Assembly (NCBI GenBank): GCA_016709335.1
Contig: JADJNC010000009.1
Location: forward strand, 1 to 64,000
Source of the DNA: Candidatus Propionivibrio dominans
Lineage (GTDB): Bacteria > Pseudomonadota > Gammaproteobacteria > Burkholderiales > Rhodocyclaceae
Length of the DNA stretch: 64,000 bases
Direction of reading: 5' to 3'
Part shown: piece by piece, positions 37,705 through 45,550 of the stretch
Layout of the letters: each line of letters opens with the position of its first letter
Numbering within the stretch: position 1 is the stretch's first letter
Notes under the pieces: model-generated
Seen by the model: the letters and a program-made list of their open reading frames with translations, nothing else
What the model was told of the DNA's origin: nothing
Databases searched by the model: none
Position numbers and translations under genes: made by a program

Positions 37705-37994
37705 GTCGGGGCGCATCATCGCATATCTAATTTTTGGGACCTTTGCTTCCTGGCGCGATGGCAGTTCAGAAGACTCATGACAGCAAGGAACTTATGTCCG
37801 AAGAACCAGTCCGATTTCGTAATTTACCAATTCGACTGCACAGCTACACCAGAAAGAAATTCGAAGCGATACTGGGTAAGATGGGGCTCTTGTCGAGGTG
37901 ATTTTCCAGCTTTACACGGGTCGGGCGCAGAGAATCATCGCTTGTGGCCGTCACGCCCCGGCTCGCTTCAACACGGATCATTCAGGAGGTACAC
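37705..37994 (+). other. Upstream region of the candidate RiPP precursor, with a 35-codon ORF
   Basis: A short frame at 37794-37901 (EEPVRFRNLPIRLHSYTRKKFEAIL within it) has balanced composition but no ribosome-binding site and no known family. It could be a gene fragment or a small protein. No promoter could be assigned. Confidence 0.3.
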
Positions 37995-38279
37995 ATGAAT
38001 ACCAAATCAACCAAGCCTTCCAGCACGACTGAAGCCACTGCGATCAAGCCCACCGCGACCGTAGTAACTCCCGGCCCGGGCGCATTGAGCGATGGCGAAC
38101 TCGACCAGGTTTCGGCGGGTCTGTCCTTGATGGATGGAGGCACAGTGCTGCCGCTGGCGCCGGGCGACGAGCTGCTCAACCTGGGCAAGCTGGTCGGGGG
38201 TAAGGATCTGTTGGCGCAGATCCGCCCGGGTGGGCGAGGGGTGAACCCAATCGACCATCAGTCAAGGGATATGGACTGA
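37995..38279 (+). CDS. Candidate RiPP/bacteriocin precursor peptide with double-glycine-like leader
   Basis: 94 aa with a strong AGGAGGT ribosome-binding site. The N-terminal 30 residues are K/T/S/P-rich; residues 31-42 read LSDGELDQVSAG, the amphipathic pattern of double-glycine leaders (LSxxELxxVxGG) with AG in place of GG. The predicted core (43-94) contains GG and PGG turns, several Asp/Glu and Ser/Thr/Lys, and no Cys. An ATP-grasp enzyme gene follows 186 bp later. No protease/transporter gene is nearby. Product and modification are inference. Confidence 0.55.
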   Translation: MNTKSTKPSSTTEATAIKPTATVVTPGPGALSDGELDQVSAGLSLMDGGTVLPLAPGDELLNLGKLVGGKDLLAQIRPGGRGVNPIDHQSRDMD

Positions 38280-38286
38280 GAATCTG

Positions 38287-38416
38287 TGAAAAATCATTAC
38301 TGCCTGCTTTCCTCGCTCGTCACCCCGGCGCAAGCCGGGGTCCAGTTCGTTTATCTGATTGTTTTAATGGATATCAGAGGAAGGTACTGGATTCCGGCTT
38401 GCGCCGGAATGACGGC
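38287..38416. repeat. Paired-hairpin REP/BIME-like repeat, copy B
   Basis: Almost the same unit as at 94-226, including the shared leader AAAATCATTACTGCCTG and ATATCAGAGGAAGGTACTGG, with hairpins CACCCCGGCGCAAGCCGGGG and ATTCCGGCTTGCGCCGGAAT. It sits between the peptide gene and the ATP-grasp gene and may set their relative transcript levels. Confidence 0.8.
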
Positions 38417-38465
38417 TTGGGAGGTGTTCATCCATTAATTCACAGCCTCTGAGCAGCCACACCCG

Positions 38466-39893
38466 ATGCGCGTCGGAATCCATCGCGGCGCGTCAGTACT
38501 TCCGGGTACCGAAAGCGCACTGATCGTTTGCGCTACAGGCATCGTAGATGCGGTAGTTCGGGCTTGGGATCGGCAATTGGTGTCGCGCGATCTGGCGGCA
38601 CCGCTTCGAATGTGGCGGTCGATCTCCGGAAACGAGTATCTGAACGGGCGGTGCTATCCTTTCCTGCTCGAAGATCGGCTGGAAGCCTTCTTGCGGGCCG
38701 GGCACGGCCGGACCTGGATTCCCCGGTCGCTTTCGGTTGAACTCGACCTCCTCGCCGCTGATTGCGCCGGCTACGCGGCGGCCGGTGCCTTGCTGACCGA
38801 TGCCGCGCTCGCTCGCGGCTGGCCGGCCTTGCCGCTAGCTCTGGGTCGCCTGCCGGCGATCCTGTTCGGGTGCGCTGCCCGGCACCGGATCGTGCCGATG
38901 AATCTCGCACCGACGACCTCTCCCGTACTCGTGCTGGCGGGTTGCGACAAGGACATCGGTCGTGGCTTACTTCAATCGTACGGATTGCCCGTGGCCGAAG
39001 GGGGGCGTGCCGATAGCCCTCAGGCTGCGGTCTGTATCGCGCGTTCGCTTGACGCGCCAGTCGTTCTGAAGCGTGTCCGGGGAGCCAACAGCCGGGGAGT
39101 AAGAGTCGAAATCCAGGGCGACCGCGATGTCCGCCGGGCCGCACATGAACTACTCGCGGGGCATCGATTCATCATCGTCGAGCGCTTCGTGAAAGGCGTC
39201 GAGCTTCGCGTCCATTTCGTGCGTGGCCTTATCCATCAGACGCTGTCTCGCCGAATCGCAGGCGAAGCCGGTACAACGCATCCTCCCGGGGCCTTCGTTC
39301 CCTGGGTCGGCGAAAGTCAGCGCAACGGACCGCTGCATCCTGCCGACATCGAGATGCTCGAATGTTTCCTGTCGATGCAGGGCAACCCCAGCGGGGCCTT
39401 CGATATCGTGATTCCGCGCGCCGGCGAACGCATCGCTGCGGGCGGTGCCGTGCTGGAAGTCAATGTTCCTTCCGGTGCCTGGTATTTGTCTGATCGCGAA
39501 GCGGCAGCAGACGAGGAACTCGACGGCTGGCTGGGCAACGAGCGTAGTTTCATGGACGGCGAAGGCCGGGTGCCGGTCTGGCTGGTTCCGTCGCCTGCCA
39601 TTGGCGCCACTGCGGCAAAACGGATCGCTGCCGCGTTTTGCACCTCTTATCCGGCGGGCGCGCAGAGAAACCTGACGCTCGTTGGCGGATGGGCTCCCGT
39701 TCTGACAACGCCGGCCCCGGCTCTCCTGGTGACCGTAGCCGAACCGGCCATCGAGCGGCACGGACTGCCGATGAATCTTCGGCCGCGGGTTTGGCACACG
39801 GGTTCAATCGAGGAATTCGCCAACGCCAACCCGCTGCTCGCCGCAATGCTCGTGCACAGCGGTGAAGGTGTCAGGTTCGGCTTTGCTGGATAA
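38466..39893 (+). CDS. ATP-grasp enzyme, cyanophycin-synthetase-like ligase fold
   Basis: 475 aa. Residues about 130-340 show ATP-grasp signatures in cyanophycin-synthetase order: AARHRIVPMNLAPTTSP, CDKDIGRGLLQSYGLPV, phosphate-binding VVLKRVRGANSRGV (K202, loop 206-212), ERFVKGVELRVHFVRG, and Mg-binding D313, E331 and N333 (AVLEVNVPSG). The N-terminal 125 and C-terminal 120 residues match nothing I recognise. ATP-grasp ligases couple carboxylates to amines or hydroxyls; the peptide gene upstream suggests a peptide substrate. No clear ribosome-binding site precedes the ATG. Confidence 0.72.
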   Translation: MRVGIHRGASVLPGTESALIVCATGIVDAVVRAWDRQLVSRDLAAPLRMWRSISGNEYLNGRCYPFLLEDRLEAFLRAGHGRTWIPRSLSVELDLLAADCAGYAAAGALLTDAALARGWPALPLALGRLPAILFGCAARHRIVPMNLAPTTSPVLVLAGCDKDIGRGLLQSYGLPVAEGGRADSPQAAVCIARSLDAPVVLKRVRGANSRGVRVEIQGDRDVRRAAHELLAGHRFIIVERFVKGVELRVHFVRGLIHQTLSRRIAGEAGTTHPPGAFVPWVGESQRNGPLHPADIEMLECFLSMQGNPSGAFDIVIPRAGERIAAGGAVLEVNVPSGAWYLSDREAAADEELDGWLGNERSFMDGEGRVPVWLVPSPAIGATAAKRIAAAFCTSYPAGAQRNLTLVGGWAPVLTTPAPALLVTVAEPAIERHGLPMNLRPRVWHTGSIEEFANANPLLAAMLVHSGEGVRFGFAG

Positions 39894-39982
39894 GCAGCAA
39901 GGGACCAAAGCAGACCAAATTTTCACGTACCCCTTGTAGCCTTTTTTGGTGCACTTGTTCCAGACAGGACTATGGCTTTGGT

Positions 39983-40372
39983 CTAACGTCCCCAGTGCCC
40001 TTCAAAGTCAAAAGAAAGTTGCCGCTGGTGCCGGATGGCGAGCAGGTAAATTGCTCCGCCAGTCAACGCGTAGAGCAGAAGGTAATCCTTGAGCACGTAT
40101 TCGCGTAACGCATCGGTGTCAGATGTCAGCGCCGACAACTTCGTGCGGAGCGTTGCCAGTGCATTGGTGGCCTCGACGGAGCACGGCTGGCGTGCCATAA
40201 ACGGCCGCCCCATGTCCGGGAAGCGCTCAAGGTTCGGTATCACCGTTTCGAGCAGTTCATCCAGCAAGCCGTCGAAGGCCTGCGGCGCTTCTGCTTCGGT
40301 CAGGAATAGTTCGATGTCTTCGAGGTTGCGCTCAAAATTCGCGGTGAATTTGACGGCAGGTTTTTTCGCCAC
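39983..40372 (-). CDS. RelE/ParE-superfamily toxin
   Basis: 129 aa from GTG. KFTANFERNLEDIELFL, IPNLERFPDMGRPF and DYLLLYALTGGAIYLLAIRHQRQLSFDF give the ParE/RelE fold with its conserved R-H-x-R region near the C-terminus. Lies 18 bp after its probable antitoxin gene. Somewhat longer than the usual 90-100 aa because of an insertion around residues 60-85. Confidence 0.8.
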   Translation of the reverse strand: MAKKPAVKFTANFERNLEDIELFLTEAEAPQAFDGLLDELLETVIPNLERFPDMGRPFMARQPCSVEATNALATLRTKLSALTSDTDALREYVLKDYLLLYALTGGAIYLLAIRHQRQLSFDFEGHWGR

Positions 40373-40390
40373 AAGCAGACCCGCCGCAAC

Positions 40391-40681
40391 TTACGCGCTG
40401 CGACGACGCTTGATGGACTGGATCACGCTGCGGGCGTCCTTCACCTTGCCAGCCGCAACGTCATCGAGTCCTTTGACGGCATCGTCGATCAGCAGCAGGT
40501 GAATGCGCTCGCGCTCCAACTGATGGTAGTAGTCCAATCGGCGGGCGTCGATCAGGGCAATATAGCTCTCGCCGTTCTTGGTGATGATCTTCTCGGCACC
40601 GGCTTTGACCTCTTCCGCCAATTCGGAGAAGTTCGCTCGGGCGTGCGAGAGCGTGATGACGTCGCTTGCAGAAATACCCAT
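40391..40681 (-). CDS. Phd/YefM-family antitoxin
   Basis: 96 aa from the ATG with GGAGACC upstream; a longer frame would start without a ribosome-binding site. DVITLSHARANFSELAEEVKAGAEKIITKNGESYIALID is the Phd/YefM DNA-binding domain; the C-terminal part (GLDDVAAGKVKDARSVI) should bind the toxin. Antitoxin gene precedes toxin gene, as usual. Likely autoregulated. Confidence 0.85.
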   Translation of the reverse strand: MGISASDVITLSHARANFSELAEEVKAGAEKIITKNGESYIALIDARRLDYYHQLERERIHLLLIDDAVKGLDDVAAGKVKDARSVIQSIKRRRSA

Positions 40682-41059
40682 GGTGGTCTCCTGTGCCGGA
40701 AAAAAACGTGCAGTATTTTGTACATGATACGCTTTGGCGCTGAGGGTCAAAAGGAATTTTAGGTTGCTGCTATTACGGGATAAATGAAAAAGCAGGTCAC
40801 GGCGGGGCGTGAAGCCTTAGTCTAATAGAACCTGGGTTTGCTATTGGCACCACGCGGACGTGCGAATAATGCACTTGACGGCACGCTGGATTTCAAATGG
40901 TAGAGGAAACTCAATTCACAATTTGAGTTAGCATGCGCAGTGGAAAACAAAAAGCGCTTAAAAAGAATCAAGGACAGCTCCGGCTAACAAACCGGAGCTG
41001 CTGGACCCCTGAAGATAATACTGTCTTGGACAAATTACTAAAAGTCTGCTCCTAAAAAA
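40682..41059. other. Intergenic region with hairpin
   Basis: About 380 bp without a gene. CAGCTCCGG (40975-40983) pairs perfectly with CCGGAGCTG (40992-41000) over an eight-base loop, 60 bp downstream of the fasciclin stop on the minus strand. No T-tract follows directly in either direction (TCCTTGATTCTTTTT on the minus strand), so it is only a possible terminator. Confidence 0.45.
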
Positions 41060-41527
41060 TTACTTCGGCATCAGCACAGTGTCGATTGGATGAATGACAC
41101 CGTTGCTGGCCATTACGTCGGTAGCGATTACCTTGGCATTATTTACCTTGACGCCACCGTCGGTGGTAATGGTCAGTTTGCCACCCTGCACCGTCGCTAC
41201 TTCGCCGGCTTTCACATCCTTGGCCAGCACCAGAGCCGGTACCACGTGGTACGTCAGCACCGCCGAAAGCTTGGCCTTGTCTGCAAGCAAAGCGTCAAGC
41301 TGGGCTTTGGGTATCTTGGCAAAGTTTCGTCGGTCGGCGCGAACACCAGAACGGGCCTCGTCCTTGAGCGTTTCGACCAGGCCGGCTTTTTGTACTGCAA
41401 TGACCAGGGTCTTGAAATTTCCCGCGGCGACTGCGGTATCGACGATATCCTTGTCGGCGGCCGTGGCGGATAAACTGAACAATGCAAACGAAGCAACAAC
41501 CAGTGCGGACTTGAGTTTAGTTATCAT
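41060..41527 (-). CDS. Exported fasciclin-domain protein with internally shifted segment
   Basis: 155 aa from the ATG with GGAG upstream. Signal peptide (ALVVASFALFSLSATA), then a single fasciclin domain: AVAAGNFKTLVIAVQKAGLVETL, LSAVLTYHVVPALVL, NGVIHPIDTVLMP. Where the conserved GPFTVFAPTDxAF belongs, the frame reads ARSGVRADRRNF; the other frame of the same DNA encodes VFAPTDET. Two or three compensating indels explain this. Fasciclin proteins are surface or periplasmic adhesion-type proteins often found near photolyase genes. Confidence 0.78.
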   Translation of the reverse strand: MITKLKSALVVASFALFSLSATAADKDIVDTAVAAGNFKTLVIAVQKAGLVETLKDEARSGVRADRRNFAKIPKAQLDALLADKAKLSAVLTYHVVPALVLAKDVKAGEVATVQGGKLTITTDGGVKVNNAKVIATDVMASNGVIHPIDTVLMPK

Positions 41528-41575
41528 GCTGTTCTCCAAAAGTTAAGGGTAAAACGAAAGAGACCTATTGTCTCT

Positions 41576-41588
41576 TTGTCTAGGACAA
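41576..41588. promoter_or_regulatory. TTGTCTAGGACAA palindrome upstream of fasciclin gene
   Basis: Member of a recurring TTGTCCNGGACAA-like motif, about 55 bp upstream of the fasciclin ATG. Related sites lie at 45450, 45523 and 45699, all in promoter regions of the photolyase/oxidative-stress genes. Confidence 0.6.
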
Positions 41589-41766
41589 GATGACAATAAC
41601 CGAGTTCAATCTTTTTCAACATTCGCAATCGGCACCTTCCTTCAGCGAGTGACTCGCAGGGTATCGGTTGCGAAGCGAAGCCTCGCTTGACCACAACAAT
41701 CGTCGGTGATGAGAGCGATTGAAGCCATGGGGCAGGTAAAGAAGGTGCAGCAGGTTGAATCGGTAA

Positions 41767-42207
41767 TCAGCCGGGCGGGGCGGGACGCTCCAGCCGGGAC
41801 GCCCAGCGCTGTAGCGCCGGCCGACAGCGCAGAAAAAGAAGGTACGTACGCTCCATCGCCCAGGCCGCGCCTGGCAGGCGACCGGCCAGTGCCAGCCAGC
41901 GCCAGCACGGCAGCGCCGCCCACAATGCCAGGAACGCCTGCGCGCCGCTGAGCAGTTGGCCGTCGCTGCTGCGCACGTGAAAGCGCGCCAGCAGTTCCTG
42001 GCGCGTGGTGTCCGGCGGCAGCGGCTGTGCGCTGTCGCTGACATCGGCAAAGCACACCGGCGAGTTCGGCCGCAGGCCGCGATAGATGCCGATCTCGCGC
42101 CGGCACAGCGGGCACGCGCCATCGTAGAGCACGGTCAGCGGCGGCGCTTCGACGGAAAGCTCGTTCTCGCGCTTGTTATCGCGCTTGTCCCTGGTTTCGG
42201 TCAGCAT
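41767..42207 (-). CDS. DCC-family thiol-disulfide oxidoreductase-like protein (DUF393)
   Basis: 146 aa. LTVLYDGACPLCRREIGIYR has the DxxCPLC motif of DUF393, followed by a helix-rich C-terminal part (LSGAQAFLALWAALPCWRWLA). The function is not settled; DCC proteins commonly sit beside photolyase and fasciclin genes in light-induced clusters. The start overlaps the stop of the upstream flavoprotein gene by 7 bp (ATGCTGA). Confidence 0.82.
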   Translation of the reverse strand: MLTETRDKRDNKRENELSVEAPPLTVLYDGACPLCRREIGIYRGLRPNSPVCFADVSDSAQPLPPDTTRQELLARFHVRSSDGQLLSGAQAFLALWAALPCWRWLALAGRLPGAAWAMERTYLLFLRCRPALQRWASRLERPAPPG

Positions 42208-43418
42208 TCGAGCACCTCGTTGACGGCCAGCAGGTCCGCAGCCGAGCCCATATTCCGCGTGGCACGAGCCCACCATTGAGAGAAGGAATCGCAGCGTCGA
42301 TCTACCTGCGGAAACAGCGCCGGCGGAACTTCGCAGCCAGCCCAGTTCGCCAGCCACGGCGCGAGGTGCGGCTCGTCGATACTGCGCACGCGGCGTGCGC
42401 CAGCCAATGCGGTACCGATGGCTGCGGCGTTGCCGTACCAGCGCTGCGGCGCGAGCTCGGCCATGCGGCGGCAAACGAAGCGCCAGCGCCGCTCGCTCCA
42501 CGGCCAGGCGCGGTGGAAGTCGGCGACGAAAACGCCGATCACCACCGTGTCGGGCGGCAACGCGGCAGGCAGCGCACCCAGGCTCCAAGGGTGCACCAGC
42601 CAGACGTCGCGGTCCGTCACGATGGCGGCATCGGGCATGGTCAACCCCAGGTCGTCGGGCGGGCGGGCATCGAGGCGCGGCTCGTCCAGCGAGTGCTTGC
42701 CGGATGGCGCGCCGAAGTTGCACTGCTGTTCTTGCACCGGCTGGCGTGCCATGCGCTCAAGCGCCTCGTAGGAGGTGTCGATCACGCTGCCAGGGCTGTG
42801 CCATGCCTCGGGTGCGTAGCGTGCTACGTTTTCGGCGTTGAACAGGTAGGGCTTGCGGCTGCCGGTACCGGCCACCCATTGCCAACTCAGATGGTTGCTG
42901 GCCAGGTCGCCATCGAGCAGGTGGCTGTAAAGCCAGTCGGCGCCGGCGCGCCAGTGCACCTTGCGCACATGCACCACGTAGCTGGCCAGCCACATGCGCG
43001 CGTGGTTATGCAGCGTGCCGGTGGCATACAGCGAACGCACCGCTTCGTCGATCACCGGCACCCCGGTGCAGCCCTGGCGGATATCCGTCGGCAGCTCGCA
43101 GGCGTACGCATCGTCGGGGAGCGGCCCTTCGTGCAGCGAGCACAAGATGCCCTCGCCGTGGTACTGCCAGACATGGCGGAAGTAGGCGCGCCAGCCGAGT
43201 TCGAAGACGAACTTGTGCTGCACGTCGAGCGCATGGCGTGCTGCCATATTGGTCAGCACGTCAGTCAGCGTGACGAAACCATGCGTGATGTAAGGCGACA
43301 GGCCGCTGACGGCGCCGTCGAGCGCATTGCGTGTGCGCGCGTAGGCAGCCGGACGCAGCGCAGCAATGAGGGCCTGCGCTGCGGCGAGCTTGGGCGCAAA
43401 GGTCTCAGGCATGAACAT
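42201..43418 (-). CDS. Photolyase-family FAD-binding protein with FAD domain at the N-terminus
   Basis: 405 aa. Residues about 5-215 correspond to the C-terminal FAD domain of photolyases: GAVSGLSPYITHGF, FELGWRAYFRHVW, TGVPVIDEAVRSLYATGTLHNHARMWLASYVVH, DGDLASNHLSWQWVAGTGS. The remaining ~150 residues (DAAIVTDRDVWLVHPWSLG..., ERRWRFVCRRMAEL) resemble the alpha/beta antenna domain normally found first, so domain order looks inverted. Start is one of two ATGs (43418/43412) overlapping the photolyase stop. DNA-repair or light-sensor role is inferred. Confidence 0.78.
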   Translation of the reverse strand: MFMPETFAPKLAAAQALIAALRPAAYARTRNALDGAVSGLSPYITHGFVTLTDVLTNMAARHALDVQHKFVFELGWRAYFRHVWQYHGEGILCSLHEGPLPDDAYACELPTDIRQGCTGVPVIDEAVRSLYATGTLHNHARMWLASYVVHVRKVHWRAGADWLYSHLLDGDLASNHLSWQWVAGTGSRKPYLFNAENVARYAPEAWHSPGSVIDTSYEALERMARQPVQEQQCNFGAPSGKHSLDEPRLDARPPDDLGLTMPDAAIVTDRDVWLVHPWSLGALPAALPPDTVVIGVFVADFHRAWPWSERRWRFVCRRMAELAPQRWYGNAAAIGTALAGARRVRSIDEPHLAPWLANWAGCEVPPALFPQVDRRCDSFSQWWARATRNMGSAADLLAVNEVLEC

Positions 43419-44988
43419 CGACCCCGATCTCGCCGCGCCGGATGGCCGCCGCGCGTTCGCTCACCGCCTGCTTTTGCACCTCGCTCAGCCGCGCCACGTT
43501 CTTCACCTGCAGCGCCATGCGCGGGTTCTTCGCCAGTGCTGCTTGATGGCGCATCAGGAAGTCCCAATACAGGGTGGTGAACGGGCAGGCCTTGTCGCCG
43601 CTGCGCTGCGCGGGGTCGTAGCGACAGCCCTTGCAGTGCGGGCTCATGCGGGCGATGTACTTGCCGGTGGCGATGTAGGGCTTGCTGCCCATCACGCCGC
43701 CGTCGGCGTACTGGCTCATGCCCAGGGTGTTCGGCAACTCGACCCACTCCACGGCATCGACATAGACCGCCAGGTACCAGGCGTGCACCTGTTTCGGCTG
43801 CACGCCCAGCATCAGCGCAAAGAGGCCGGTGACCATCAGCCGCTGGATATGGTTGGCGTAGCCGTGTGTCAGCGTTTGCGCCAGCGCGTCACGCAGGCAG
43901 GCCATGTCCGTGGCGCCAGTCCAGTACCACGCGGGCAAGTCCTCCTGGGCGTCGAGCGCGTTGCGCTCCAGGTAGTCCGGCATCTGCGTCCAGTAGATGC
44001 CGCGCACGTACTCGCGCCAGCCGAGGATCTGGCGAACGAAGCCTTCGACGCTGGCCAGGGGCGCATGCCCGGCCTGGTAGGCCGCAACGGCTGCCGCCAC
44101 CACTTCGCGCGGGTTCAGCAGCTTCAGGTTGAGCGCCGCCGAGAGGTGCGCGTGGTACAGCCACGGGTCGCCCGGCCACATCGCGTCCTGGTAGCGGCCG
44201 AACAGCGGCAGGCGCTCCTTGATAAAAGCCTGCAAGGACTGCAAGGCGTCAGCCCGCGTGACGGGCCAGGCAAAGCTGTCGAGCCGGCCGGGGTGGGCGG
44301 CGAAGCGGGTGTTGACGAGCGCGATCACCTCACGTGTCACGGCATCGGCCGCGAAGACCGAGCGCGGTGGAACGACACCCGGACCGGCCACGCCGAAGGC
44401 CTCGCGGTTGTCGGCGTCGAAGTTCCACTGGCCGCCGATGGGCTGATCGCCTTCCATCAACACGTCGTGACGCTTACGCTGCTCGCGGTAAAAATACTCC
44501 ATGCGCAGCGATTTGCGACCCTTGGCATGCGCCGCGAATTCGCAAATGCTGCTGAAAAAGTGGCGGTCTTCGCGGATATCCAAGGGCAGGGAATTGGCCT
44601 CGGCCACGGCCTTGATCGACTGCAGCACGCGCCAGTCGCCCGGGGCGGTCATCACCAGACAGGTCGGGTTCAGGCGCAGGATGTCGGCTTGCAACTGGGC
44701 ACCCAGACTGCCGCCATTGCCGGGCGCATCAAGACGCGTATAGTGCAGCAACCGGCCGGCGGCTTGCAGGGCCAGCGCAAAGTGGCGCATCGCCGCCAGG
44801 AACATCACGGTGCGCGGCTTGCTCGACCAGACATGGGTCGACTCGTCGGCCACCTCGGCCATCCAGACGGCGTCGAGACCGGAATCGAAGCCGTCGAAGG
44901 CGGCGGCGTCGAGGTCGAGCTGGTCGCCCAGTACGACGATCAAGGCGCGTAGCTTAGCCACGCGCAGTCCTGTTGCGTCGGCAGGCAT
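43405..44988 (-). CDS. phrB: Iron-sulfur bacterial cryptochrome/photolyase (PhrB-like, FeS-BCP)
   Basis: 527 aa. Cluster cysteines C364, C452, C455 and C468 have the same 88/3/13 spacing as C350/C438/C441/C454 of Agrobacterium PhrB. ALIVVLGDQLDLD begins the antenna domain; GWREYVRGIYW, HAWYLAVYVDAVEWVELPNTLGMSQYADGG are FAD-binding. Expected to repair (6-4) photoproducts using FAD, a 4Fe-4S cluster and a lumazine antenna. A GTG at 44961, overlapping the DUF2256 stop, is an alternative start. Confidence 0.9.
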   Translation of the reverse strand: MPADATGLRVAKLRALIVVLGDQLDLDAAAFDGFDSGLDAVWMAEVADESTHVWSSKPRTVMFLAAMRHFALALQAAGRLLHYTRLDAPGNGGSLGAQLQADILRLNPTCLVMTAPGDWRVLQSIKAVAEANSLPLDIREDRHFFSSICEFAAHAKGRKSLRMEYFYREQRKRHDVLMEGDQPIGGQWNFDADNREAFGVAGPGVVPPRSVFAADAVTREVIALVNTRFAAHPGRLDSFAWPVTRADALQSLQAFIKERLPLFGRYQDAMWPGDPWLYHAHLSAALNLKLLNPREVVAAAVAAYQAGHAPLASVEGFVRQILGWREYVRGIYWTQMPDYLERNALDAQEDLPAWYWTGATDMACLRDALAQTLTHGYANHIQRLMVTGLFALMLGVQPKQVHAWYLAVYVDAVEWVELPNTLGMSQYADGGVMGSKPYIATGKYIARMSPHCKGCRYDPAQRSGDKACPFTTLYWDFLMRHQAALAKNPRMALQVKNVARLSEVQKQAVSERAAAIRRGEIGVDVHA

Positions 44989-45380
44989 CGGAGCAGTATT
45001 TCACCTCGGCCCAGTTGTTCGCCCAGCGACGGCGCCAGCTTATTGCCAGGCCGCAGGCCAGACAAGGCTTGCTCGGCAATGCGGCCTTGTTGCCGCGAAA
45101 GCTGGCGCGGGCCCGCCACCAGCTTGCCGGGAAACAGCGTGCAAGCGGCGGACTTGTCGGTGGCCTTGCCCTGGAAGAGCGCGCAGTTGGCGCAGTGCTG
45201 GCCGGCGACGAACTTCGGGAATTTCTTGACGTCGACGCGCTTGGCATCCGCCACGTAGCCGAGCGCTGCGGCCTGGGCATCTTTTTCATCGACGAGGGTC
45301 TGAGCCTGGACGCGGGTGGCAAGCGCCGCGCCGGTAACGGCCAGCGCGATCATGAAATTACGGCGGGGTGGTCGGTTCAT
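44940..45380 (-). pseudogene. High-potential iron-sulfur protein (HiPIP), 3' part replaced
   Basis: From the ATG with AAGGAG upstream: Tat-like leader (NRPPRRNFMIALAVTGAAL), then the HiPIP core FVAGQHCANCALFQGKATDKSAACTLFPGKLVAG. The final conserved segment with the fourth cluster cysteine (usually GWCxAY) is absent; the frame runs instead out of phase through the DUF2256 sequence. HiPIPs are periplasmic electron carriers with a 4Fe-4S cluster bound by four Cys; with three remaining, function is doubtful. The junction lies near 45112. Confidence 0.72.
44954..45112 (-). pseudogene. DUF2256 zinc-finger protein lacking a start
   Basis: In a frame different from the HiPIP gene it overlaps, this segment encodes SKPCLACGLAISWRRRW and WAEVKYCSDACRRNR, the C-x2-C ... 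C-x3-C signature of DUF2256, a small protein that usually precedes photolyase genes. No ATG, GTG or TTG lies in frame before the domain, so its 5' end was probably lost by the same deletion that removed the end of the HiPIP gene. Confidence 0.7.
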
Positions 45381-45449
45381 TTGCAACTCCTTGGGTGGGT
45401 GGTGGGGTGAAAGGAAAGGAAATTCAACAATTCCAGCCGAGTATCCATG

Positions 45450-45462
45450 TTGTCCAGGGCAA
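45450..45462. promoter_or_regulatory. TTGTCCAGGGCAA palindrome upstream of HiPIP/photolyase operon
   Basis: One mismatch from the TTGTCCAGGACAA palindrome at 45523. Lies 70 bp upstream of the minus-strand HiPIP start and is a candidate operator for the phrB operon. Confidence 0.55.
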
Positions 45463-45476
45463 ACTATCGAAGAGGG

Positions 45477-45535
45477 TTGACAAGGTAGCTGGAAGTATCT
45501 AATCTAGCATCACATTAGATATTTGTCCAGGACAA
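45477..45535 (+). promoter_or_regulatory. Promoter-like elements with two palindromes in the divergent region
   Basis: TTGACA (45477-45482) and TAATCT (45500-45505) are spaced 17 bp on the plus strand. TATCTAAT (45496-45503) and ATTAGATA (45514-45521) form a perfect inverted repeat with a 10-bp spacer around the -10, followed immediately by the TTGTCCAGGACAA palindrome (45523-45535). Likely controls the glutathione-peroxidase side of the cluster. Confidence 0.55.
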
Positions 45536-45550
45536 TAAGAAAGTACTATC

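Noticed and set aside
41616..42122. Alternative frames over the DCC gene
   Set aside because: The DCC frame has the CPLC motif and start overlap; the others are shadows.
43366..44952. 528-codon plus-strand frame opposite phrB
   Set aside because: Antisense to a gene with exact PhrB cysteine spacing; composition is that of a shadow frame.
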